From assembly GCA_028282325.1 (NCBI GenBank), contig JANQID010000077.1, positions 124,001 to 188,000 of the forward strand: a stretch of 64,000 nt of DNA, written 5' to 3'. The DNA is from Chloroflexaceae bacterium (GTDB taxonomy: Bacteria; Chloroflexota; Chloroflexia; Chloroflexales; Chloroflexaceae). A program made the translations under genes and the position numbers. Positions 41,055-48,555 of this stretch are shown in pieces. How positions within the stretch are numbered: the stretch's first letter is position 1; each line of letters starts with the position of its first letter. The notes beneath the pieces are model-generated. The model made no database searches. It had not been told where the DNA came from and saw nothing but the letters and a program-made list of their open reading frames with translations.

Positions 41055-43979
41055 CTACTCAAACTTATCCGGGTACAGACCTTTGGCTACGTCTTCAACG
41101 GCATCCACATTGCGAATGCCGAGCGTAGTGGCGCTAAACGGAACAATGATGAAGCGCTCGTCCTGCACGGCGCTGATGTCGGCATAGGCCGGGTTGGTGG
41201 TCAACAGTTCGATTTTTTCGTCCGCAGTCGACCAGTCGGCTTCGATAATGACGATGGCCTCCGGGTTGCGGTCAATCACTTCTTCCCAACTGACGGTGGC
41301 CCAGTTGCCCTCCGCATCGGCAAAGATGTTTTCGGACCCAATCTGGCGAATGATCTCGTTGGGGGTGCCGCAGCAAGCCCCGGCAAGAGCATCGTCGGTG
41401 CCGCTGTCGTACCAGAAGATTTTTACCGGTTCAGCTTCGTCGCCAATCGTTGCGATCACCGCTTCCAGCCGGGCCTGCATATCGGCCACCAAAGCCTCGC
41501 CTCGCTCCGGCACGCCAAAGATGGCCGCGATGTCTTTGATTTCGTTGTAAACGGTTTCCATTGTGGCGGATTCCGGGCGGAGGACCTCGTCTTCGCAGGA
41601 AACCGCCGACAGGTAGGAGTCGATGTCCAGCCCCAGCAGCTCTTCACGCGGCCCGGCGGCTTCATCGCCAAAGGCGCTGCGATACGCACCGTAAACAAAG
41701 TCCGGCTCGCTGGTAAACAGAATTTCCTGCGAGGGGTACTTTTCGGCCAGCACAGGCACGCTGTTGTAGGCCTCGGCCAGCGACGGCAGAATTTTGTCAT
41801 CTATGTAGGCCGTGCCAACCATTTTGTCTTCCAGTCCCAGCGCCAACATCACCTCGGTGGAGGCCTGATTCATGGTAACGGCCCGTTCCGGCGGGGCATC
41901 GTAGCTATAGGTCAGGCCGCAGTTGTCGATGGTGAGGGGGAAGGTGGAAGTATCGTCCCCGGCGGCAGCGGCGCTTTCTTCGCCGCCGAATTTTTCGGGA
42001 TAGAAGCCTCTGGCCAGCGTTTCCACCGCGTCGGGATTGCGGACGCCTTCAAAGACGCTGGGCAGGGGTAGCACGACAAACCACTTGTTTTGAATGGCTG
42101 GCATACTGCTGAGGGCTGGACTGTTAAGCAGAAAGTCTATTTTTTCCTCAGCCGGAGTTTCGCCATAGTCGTTGATGACGATGACGTCAGGGTTGCGGGA
42201 TACGGCCTCTTCCCAACTCACGGTGGTCCAATTTTTCTCAACGTCGTCAAAAACGTTCCGCCCACCGGCCAGACCAATCAGGTGCGTTTGCAAAGATTGG
42301 CCGGCGGTGAACAAATCATCCGTACCAAAATCATAAACCAGCACCCTGACCGGCTCGGATATATCGCCCACTTGGGCCTGAGTTGCGGCAATTTCATCTT
42401 TCATCGACTGAATCATCGCCTCAGCCCGGGGCTGAATATCAAAGATTTGGCCCAACTTGTGGATGTCTTCGTAGACGTCGTCCATCGTGGCGGCCTCAAC
42501 CAGCGTGCCTTTTACAGTGTAGGCGTTGATGCCCAGCGCGGCTAAATCTTCCGGCGTACCTACACCATCGGCGCGGTGAGCACTCTCGCGGCCGTAGCTA
42601 AAATCGGGCTCGGCGGCCGCCAGCACTTCCATTGATGGGTATTTTTCTGCCAGAACGGGAATGTTGTTGTAGGCTTCTTCAAATTCGGGCAGAATGACCG
42701 CGTTGCCATAGGCCGTACCGACCATTTTGTCAGCTAGCCCTAATGCCAGCATGATTTCGGTGGTGTGCAGGTTGAGGCTAACGGCTTGTTCCGGGGCTTG
42801 CTCAAAGGTTAAGGTGACGTCACCGTTTTCGATGGTTAGCGGGTACCCTGTCGCTAGTGACTCAGCAGGCATCGAGGCTGCTTCTTCGTTGCCAAACTTG
42901 TCGGGATAGAATGCTTCGGCCAGGGTACGGGTGCGGGCTACGTTGCGCGGTCCGGGCGTGGCTTCGGCGTAGGTCAACACTACAAATCTATCGTTTTTAA
43001 TGGCGTCAACGTCGACCAGCGCCGGTTGACTCTTTAAAAAGTCAATCTTGCCCTGGGCGTCCGGCTCGTCGTAATCGATGATGACGATGTGCTGCGGATT
43101 GCGATCAACCACATCTTCCCAATTGACGCGGGTCCAACTGCTGTCAACGTCGTTGAAAATGTTGGCGCCGCCGGCGGCTTCGATCATCGCATTGGGCATG
43201 GCAAACTTGGCCGCAGTCAGCGGGGTGTCATCGCCGCTGTCGTAGACAAACACCCGCATAGGGGTCTCTACTGCACCAATTGATTGCTCAATTTCAGCCA
43301 GTTCGGCCCGGTATTGGTCAACCTTCGCCTGCGCTTGATCTTCAACGCCAAAAATGCGGCCAATGTTGAGCAAGTCGGTGAAGGTGTCTTCCAGGCTCAC
43401 CTGCTCGCGCTCCATTATGCGAATACACGACTCTGTCAGCACATAAGATTTGATGCCGTACTGCTCCAGCTCAACCGGGGTGATGCCTTTCTCCTCGGAA
43501 AAGCCGTAGCTCCACCCGGCAAAGAAAAAGTCCGGCTCGGCTCCCACCAATACTTCCAGGTCGATGTATTTGGGCGAAAGCTGCGGCACGTCGGCCAGTA
43601 GTTGACGGTAATCTGCCCCAACCATACGCGTATCATTGATGCCGCTGTAGCCGACCAGTTTGTCGGCCAAGCCCACATCCAGAAAAATCTCGGTGATATT
43701 GACATCGCTGGTGACGGCTCGTTCCGGTGGCGCATCGAAGGTGACCGGTTCGCCGCAGCTTTCGACGGTGACGGGGAAGCCGGTCAGGTCGACCTCAGCC
43801 GATAACTCCCCCGGCTGACTTTCTGCAGCAGTTGTGACCTCTTCCTCAGCGACCGATTCTTCTGCCGCGCTTTCTTCCTGGGCCGGAGCGTTCTCGGCAG
43901 CAGGCTCCGGCGCTGCTGTACCGCAAGCTGCCAGTGCCAGCAGCCAGAAAATTATGAAGATTTTGCTTAGGTGTTTCAT
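41055..43979 (-). CDS. Triple-domain BtuF/FepB-like binding lipoprotein
   Basis: The 974-residue product is a lipoprotein (signal ending LLALAACGTA) with an acidic Ala/Glu linker and three tandem helical-backbone binding domains beginning near residues 67, 379 and 679. Each domain repeats FPVTVESCG/YPLTIENGD/FPLTIDNCG, then APPERAVT-like, ALGLxDKMVGTAY, W..V.WE..V.RNP..IVI and a closing YPDKF/YPEKFG. Domains 1 and 3 keep the ESCG/DNCG cysteine, which domain 2 lacks. A normal BtuF has one such domain. GAGGAG precedes the ATG. The cobalamin riboswitch upstream implies a corrinoid ligand, although iron-chelate ligands use the same fold. Confidence 0.93.
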   Translation of the reverse strand: MKHLSKIFIIFWLLALAACGTAAPEPAAENAPAQEESAAEESVAEEEVTTAAESQPGELSAEVDLTGFPVTVESCGEPVTFDAPPERAVTSDVNITEIFLDVGLADKLVGYSGINDTRMVGADYRQLLADVPQLSPKYIDLEVLVGAEPDFFFAGWSYGFSEEKGITPVELEQYGIKSYVLTESCIRIMEREQVSLEDTFTDLLNIGRIFGVEDQAQAKVDQYRAELAEIEQSIGAVETPMRVFVYDSGDDTPLTAAKFAMPNAMIEAAGGANIFNDVDSSWTRVNWEDVVDRNPQHIVIIDYDEPDAQGKIDFLKSQPALVDVDAIKNDRFVVLTYAEATPGPRNVARTRTLAEAFYPDKFGNEEAASMPAESLATGYPLTIENGDVTLTFEQAPEQAVSLNLHTTEIMLALGLADKMVGTAYGNAVILPEFEEAYNNIPVLAEKYPSMEVLAAAEPDFSYGRESAHRADGVGTPEDLAALGINAYTVKGTLVEAATMDDVYEDIHKLGQIFDIQPRAEAMIQSMKDEIAATQAQVGDISEPVRVLVYDFGTDDLFTAGQSLQTHLIGLAGGRNVFDDVEKNWTTVSWEEAVSRNPDVIVINDYGETPAEEKIDFLLNSPALSSMPAIQNKWFVVLPLPSVFEGVRNPDAVETLARGFYPEKFGGEESAAAAGDDTSTFPLTIDNCGLTYSYDAPPERAVTMNQASTEVMLALGLEDKMVGTAYIDDKILPSLAEAYNSVPVLAEKYPSQEILFTSEPDFVYGAYRSAFGDEAAGPREELLGLDIDSYLSAVSCEDEVLRPESATMETVYNEIKDIAAIFGVPERGEALVADMQARLEAVIATIGDEAEPVKIFWYDSGTDDALAGACCGTPNEIIRQIGSENIFADAEGNWATVSWEEVIDRNPEAIVIIEADWSTADEKIELLTTNPAYADISAVQDERFIIVPFSATTLGIRNVDAVEDVAKGLYPDKFE

Positions 43980-44062
43980 TACGTCTCCTCGTTTTGTTTG
44001 ATTAGTGAAAAAAACAACAAAAAAGCAGCTCCTGGTAAAGCCGCTGTGTGTACTGATGGTAA

Positions 44063-44086
44063 TAAAAAACCCGCCAGAAGGCGGGT
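44063..44086 (-). terminator. Riboswitch-controlled intrinsic terminator
   Basis: On the minus strand ACCCGCC-TTCT-GGCGGGT is followed by TTTTTATT. It lies between the cobalamin riboswitch and the binding-protein ATG, about 85 bases before the gene. This is the position expected for transcription termination when the riboswitch is occupied. Confidence 0.88.
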
Positions 44087-44102
44087 GAGAGATGCTACCT
44101 TA

Positions 44103-44345
44103 TACCATCCACTCGGCCCCCTTTCTCCACGAAGGTGGAACTCGAACGACAGCCAAGGCAGGTATTCGGACTTTTGTTCAATGGACAATGAGAAATTAAC
44201 AATTAATAAATTTATTCATTACTCATTGAACAATTACCGTTGCGGGACAGTGCCGGACTCCCAGCAGTGTTTTGCACTACCGACCACCGGGCTTCCCCCA
44301 TTATGCGCCGCGCATCCGGGCGACTGGCGCACCTTAACTTTAAGA
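44103..44345 (-). promoter_or_regulatory. Cobalamin riboswitch
   Basis: Read on the minus strand, the RNA contains GGGGGAAGCCCGGTGG, then GAGTCCGGCACTGTCCCGC, then ACGGT, and finally the B12 box AGTCCGAATACCTGCC (44157-44172). These are the conserved core segments of the adenosylcobalamin-type riboswitch in the right order. An A/T-rich hairpin (GTTCAATGAG ... CATTGAAC) forms the variable arm between them. It precedes the BtuFCD-like operon with an intrinsic terminator in between, so excess cobalamin should switch the operon off. The outer boundaries are approximate. Confidence 0.93.
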
Positions 44346-44410
44346 TATTCAATTTTCACGGCGAGAACTCTACTATGAATGCGCAAAATTGTCAAAAAAT
44401 CATGATGAAG

Positions 44411-44974
44411 CTACCAAACGATGATACCCATGCCGCATGTCACCCTGAACGGAGCAGCCGGCAGCATGAAGGATCTCGGCGTTGGGGGAATCTGAGATTC
44501 TTCGCTGCGCTCAGAATGACCGCTTGCGGTAGATCCAAATTCGTTTGGTAGCTACCAAACGATGATGCGTATGCTGCATGTCACCCTGACCCTGAGCGAA
44601 GCGAAGGGGAAGGGTCTCAATGGCCTTGGAGTCCGAGATTCTTCGCTGCGCTCAGAATGACCGCTTGCGGTAGATCCAAATTCGTTTGGTAGCTACCAAA
44701 CGATGCTACCCATGCCGCATGTCACCCTGAACGGAGCCGCAGGCGGAGGGATGGGTCTCGATGGCCTTGGAATCCGAGATTCTTCGCTGCGCTCAGAATG
44801 ACCGCTTGCGGTAGATCCAAATTCGTTTGGTAGCTATCAAACGATGACGAGTATGCTGCATGTCACCCTGAACGAAGCCGCAGGCGGAGGGAAGGGTCTC
44901 GATGGCCTTGGAGTCCGAGATTCTTCGCTGCGCTCAGAATGACCGCTTGCGGTAGATCCAAATTCGTTTGGTAG
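44411..44974 (+). repeat. Tandem array of four 141-bp R1 elements
   Basis: Unit borders are 44411-44551, 44552-44692, 44693-44833 and 44834-44974; each is exactly 141 bp. Every unit begins CTAYCAAACGATG and ends TTCGTTTGGTAG, so each junction forms the palindrome TTTGGTAGCTACCAAA (one base differs at the last junction). Units share TGACCGCTTGCGGTAGATCC and vary mainly in their left halves. There are no unique spacers, and no coding sense. Confidence 0.92.
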
Positions 44975-45123
44975 CGGCATGAGAGAGAGCAATGTACTTT
45001 TATCGCCTGCCAACAGGTTGCGCACGCGTACTTTGAAGACGACCACATCCAACTCTTGAATCTGATCTCCCGGCGTCTTTCCTGCCATCCCTCGTGCGCC
45101 GATCCGTGTGATACAGATGAGCC

Positions 45124-45741
45124 CTATTGTTTTGTGGCAAGGGCGACTCCAATACCGATAAATATTGTGCCTGCACCACGATTCAATATACGAATTTTCT
45201 GTTGATCTTTGACAAGAAATTTCACCTTAGTTGCTATTAATGCATAAAATGAAAGGCTTGTGCCAAGTACAGCTAAAAACACAAAGATTATCAGAAAAGC
45301 ATCAATTATGTTTAATGCTGAGAGGTCGAAAAACGTTGGTAAGAAACCTAAGTGAAATAGAATCGCTTTTGGATTGCCAAGAGTAATACTGAATCCGGTC
45401 AGAAAATTTTTGTATTCATCTCGTGAATCTTTTTTTAATGTAGAACCAACCAAATCTGTATTTTTGAACCATAGGCTTAAACCTAAGTAAATTAAATACA
45501 ATGCTCCCGCAAATCGTATGAAAACAAAAAACTCACCAAGAAATTTTCCTATTGCTGCCATTCCAAATAGTACCAATGCAATGTAAAAAACATCCCCCAA
45601 CAGAATACCAATAATTAAATTTAAAGACGATTTTAATCCCGAAGTCAGGGATTTAGCAATAATCGCAAGAATGGCTGGGCCTGGAATCGCAACCCATATT
45701 AACAGCGCAAAACAGAATGTAATTAAGGAATCTATACTCAT
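45124..45741 (-). CDS. LysE/RhtB-family amino-acid exporter
   Basis: The 205-residue protein has six hydrophobic segments. The N-terminal LIWVAIPGPAILAIIAKSL corresponds to the LysE PGP motif, and FLTGFSITLGNPKAILFHLGFLP is the conserved central NPKA block. Family members export amino acids or homoserine lactones. GGAGAA precedes the ATG. The gene is strikingly A/T-rich compared with everything around it (long A and T runs, AAA/ATT codons). It is flanked by an R1 array on one side and a decayed gene on the other, so it looks acquired. Confidence 0.9.
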   Translation of the reverse strand: MSIDSLITFCFALLIWVAIPGPAILAIIAKSLTSGLKSSLNLIIGILLGDVFYIALVLFGMAAIGKFLGEFFVFIRFAGALYLIYLGLSLWFKNTDLVGSTLKKDSRDEYKNFLTGFSITLGNPKAILFHLGFLPTFFDLSALNIIDAFLIIFVFLAVLGTSLSFYALIATKVKFLVKDQQKIRILNRGAGTIFIGIGVALATKQ

Positions 45742-45854
45742 ATTTTCTCCATTTTTTTACTCGTGGATAGGCATTACACACATAACGTCAAAGCTCACCG
45801 GCGGCAGTGGAGCGCAGCGGAATCGCCTTCCTGCGCATCGCATTGTCAGGCATT

Positions 45855-46200
45855 TTACGTAATTGCTTCAATGATCGCGACGGCGTTTCCAACCCCATCT
45901 TCATAACAGATTTTCGCACCTAAGTCCTCAGCCTTTCGTCTGATAATTTGGATTCGATATCACATCTTTGATGGCTGCCGCCAGTTTCTCAGCCGTCAGT
46001 TTCTTTTGAGGGATTGATCTATTTGCAGAATTGTTTCAGGCAAGGCAACGGCCTTCAGGCCACTCCATCCTGTCGCTATTATACCCCATACGTTTGCTTC
46101 TTGAAGTGCCTCAATGCCAATGTTGGCCAGACGCTCCGGGTTACGTCCGGCCATGGAGCCGAATCCTGTATAAACCGAGCGAAGATCGCTATTCCCCCGT
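45855..46200 (-). pseudogene. Remnant of a GT1/MGT-type glycosyltransferase
   Basis: Only the C-terminal half survives. One frame gives VYTGFGSMAGRNPER, ATGWSGLKAVALPETI. Near 46012 the frame jumps to IPQKKLTAEKLAAAIKDVI, and near 45935 a single-base change leads to AEDLGAKICYEDGVGNAV then a stop. Intact members of this family have about 60 residues, including the HHGGAGTT donor-binding motif, between the first two blocks. They are missing here. The 5' half is gone, cut off where the next gene ends. Confidence 0.75.
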
Positions 46201-48339
46201 CCGCACCTCAAGCACCGCAACCCCGACATTCCACGGCGCGCGGTCGATGTCGAGCACAGCGGTCGCGCTGGCAATGTGAACCTCCAGCGGCGGCGCTTCG
46301 GCGCAATCGGCGATGTCGCCAAGCGGCAGCATCACCGTTTGCACGCCGCCGTCGAGCGTCGCCGCCTGCCAGATCGCCGTATCCGTGATCCACACATTGA
46401 CCGCCCGACCGGCCGGCCCCTGGAGGCGCAACGTCAGGTCGCCGCACGCGCCGCGCACCCGCACCCGCCCATCGCTCAACGTCCAGCGGCCCTGCGTCAG
46501 GTCGAAGGTCGCCGGGGCAAAACCGGCGAAATGGCCCAACGCCGGCGGATCGCCGGGAACGACGCGCGCCGGCGCGAGGGTAGGAACGTTGTCCCATGCC
46601 CACTCATAGAGATCATTGTTATCGCGCCCATAGCCGTCAATAGCAGATAGCGCCGCCTGCGCCGCAGCGGGATCATCGCTCCGCGCCGCGCTATAGATGC
46701 GCATCGCGTGGGCGTAGAGGCTGCGCGGTTCCAGCGCGACGGCCTCGTCGTACAATGCGGCGGCACGGTCTGGCGCACCCTCGAAAGCCAGATCGGCGAG
46801 ATCGATCACACGCAGCGCGTTCGTCGGGTCGGCGGCGCGGGCGCGCGCAAACGCTGCCTGGGCCCGCCCAACATCACCCTGAGCGAGCGCCGAGCGCGCC
46901 GCCCAGGCGTGGGTCTCGCCGCCAAACCAGGTGAAATAGCGGGTGCTGAAGATCAGCGCGCCGAACACCAGGATGCCCGCCAGCGCCAGCCAGATGCGGC
47001 GGTCGCGCCGCGCCTCGTCGAACTCGCGCACGAACTCAGGGATAATCATAATGAAGAAGGCGCTGAACGGAATCAGCGCGCCGACAATCGGCAGGCGCAG
47101 CCGATGATGCGCGATGGTGATCGCCGAAATCGCCACGCTGTACAGCACCCACAGCAGGATCGGAGTCGCCCGCCGCCACGACGGCGTGAAACTCACGCCG
47201 ATGATCGCCGCAATCATGATCAGCACATATTCGGCATCGGCGATCAGGCTCCACCAGAGCGGATCCTCCCCCGCGCTCAAGCCGATCTGTTGGTTGTCCG
47301 GGCTAATCGTCACCACCTCACCGGTCGCATAGCTGCGCGACTGCAACAGGAACAATGACGCGACCTTATAACGCATGCGACTGAAGAACAAGCCTGGATC
47401 GTCGGCGATCTTCGCAAAGGCCATATCCAACGCCAGCGACTGGCGGTCGGCCAGATTGGGTTCGGCATAGATGCGCGCCTCGCCCTGCAGCCGCTCCTCC
47501 TCGCCTTGCACCATGCCATACCACATGCTAACGCCGCCGTTGGTGTCCGCCAGAATCAGCCGGTCGTGGACAAGATAGTTGCGCAGCGTCCATGGTCCGA
47601 TGATCAACACAGCGCCCAGCAGCAGGAAGCCCGCGGCGCGGATGACCTGGTCGCGGGTTTGGCGCTCGCTGAGCAGCACGAGCGCCAGCACCGCAATCGG
47701 AATGAAAAACAGCGCCACAGCACGCGTTAGCGCGGCTAACCCCCAGACGACGCCGCAAAGCAACGCCAGCCGGGGACGTTGTATGATCATTGTCTGGTCG
47801 AACAGCGCCAGCCCCAGCACGACAAGAATCACAAACAACGCCTCGGCGAAGAGCACGCTGCCAAAGCTCGCCAGCGGCACAAACAGCGCCGCGATCAATC
47901 CGCTGACCAGCCCGATGTCGCGACGCTCGAAGAGAGACGCGCCGAGCATAACGAACGCCAGCACGCCGACGCCGGAGAGGATCGCCTGGCCCAGCAATGC
48001 GAAGGGGATATTGATGCCACCGATGGCAAACATCAGCGCCAGGAAAGCCGGATAGAGCGGCGGGCGCAGCCACTTGCCGTCGTCGTGATAGCCGCCGTTC
48101 AGGATGTGCAACGCCGCGCGGTAGTATTCTTCGGGATCGCCGGGTTGCACCGCGCCGCTCTGCGCCTGGAACTGCCAGAATACGACGCGCAACGCCACAG
48201 CCAGCAGAACGACAATGACGATACCCGTGACATATGCAGGCGTCGCCATCTGCGGCTCAACCGGATAGATTTCCACCGTCTCTCGACGCCGTGATTGGGC
48301 GAAGCGGTCAGGTTTGGGATTTTTCGCAGATTTAAGCAT
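46189..48339 (-). CDS. GT39/ArnT-like membrane glycosyltransferase with TPR-like tail
   Basis: The product has about 716 residues. After a polar N-terminus come eleven or so membrane segments. The first external loop holds QPGDPEEYYRAALHILNGGY and RPPLYPAFLALMF, where the acidic pair is the usual catalytic site of GT-C enzymes that use polyprenyl-phosphate sugars. From about residue 480 there is a TPR-like helical stretch (LAQGDVGRAQAAFARARAADP, AALYDEAVALEPRS), then a beta-rich C-terminal domain. It probably glycosylates lipid or protein at the cell surface. An upstream ATG at 48402 is possible; neither start has a clear ribosome site. Confidence 0.78.
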   Translation of the reverse strand: MLKSAKNPKPDRFAQSRRRETVEIYPVEPQMATPAYVTGIVIVVLLAVALRVVFWQFQAQSGAVQPGDPEEYYRAALHILNGGYHDDGKWLRPPLYPAFLALMFAIGGINIPFALLGQAILSGVGVLAFVMLGASLFERRDIGLVSGLIAALFVPLASFGSVLFAEALFVILVVLGLALFDQTMIIQRPRLALLCGVVWGLAALTRAVALFFIPIAVLALVLLSERQTRDQVIRAAGFLLLGAVLIIGPWTLRNYLVHDRLILADTNGGVSMWYGMVQGEEERLQGEARIYAEPNLADRQSLALDMAFAKIADDPGLFFSRMRYKVASLFLLQSRSYATGEVVTISPDNQQIGLSAGEDPLWWSLIADAEYVLIMIAAIIGVSFTPSWRRATPILLWVLYSVAISAITIAHHRLRLPIVGALIPFSAFFIMIIPEFVREFDEARRDRRIWLALAGILVFGALIFSTRYFTWFGGETHAWAARSALAQGDVGRAQAAFARARAADPTNALRVIDLADLAFEGAPDRAAALYDEAVALEPRSLYAHAMRIYSAARSDDPAAAQAALSAIDGYGRDNNDLYEWAWDNVPTLAPARVVPGDPPALGHFAGFAPATFDLTQGRWTLSDGRVRVRGACGDLTLRLQGPAGRAVNVWITDTAIWQAATLDGGVQTVMLPLGDIADCAEAPPLEVHIASATAVLDIDRAPWNVGVAVLEVRTGE

Positions 48340-48453
48340 ATGATAGAAACTATTCAAGTGTTTCGAATAAGAACTTGAAGCGATAACGACGTAGTTGCAC
48401 ATTGGGAACTGCTCGGACTGCGAATATAACGCGGGGATGAAAATCGCCGGCGA

Positions 48454-48549
48454 TTAATATGCCGCAGATGCGATTTCTTCGCGGCTTAGTTCGCCCTGCT
48501 GTAGCAAGGCAATGATTTGTGATTTTTGATCATCGGATATAGTGGCCAT
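48454..48549 (-). CDS. 31-aa HTH-like small ORF
   Basis: The frame reads MATISDDQKSQIIALLQQG, then ELSREEIASAAY and a stop. This looks like the first helix-turn-helix of a larger regulator or resolvase N-terminus. It lies in the 216-bp gap between two large minus-strand genes. It may be a decayed fragment rather than a gene; no ribosome site stands out. Confidence 0.25.
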   Translation of the reverse strand: MATISDDQKSQIIALLQQGELSREEIASAAY

Positions 48550-48555
48550 AGCGCT

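Noticed and set aside
43971-44551. Short plus-strand frames over the riboswitch and first R1 unit
   Set aside because: They overlap a riboswitch and terminator read on the other strand and show no protein-like composition.
44411-44974. CRISPR array
   Set aside because: Units are 141 bp, contiguous and lack unique spacers; no cas genes are nearby.
46014-46388. Plus-strand frame over the glycosyltransferase remnant
   Set aside because: It is antisense to conserved glycosyltransferase blocks and to the end of the GT39-like gene.
47528-48073. Minus-strand alternative frame within the GT39-like gene
   Set aside because: It is a high-GC shadow frame, rich in Arg/Ala and with no domain; the main frame has the GT-C motifs.
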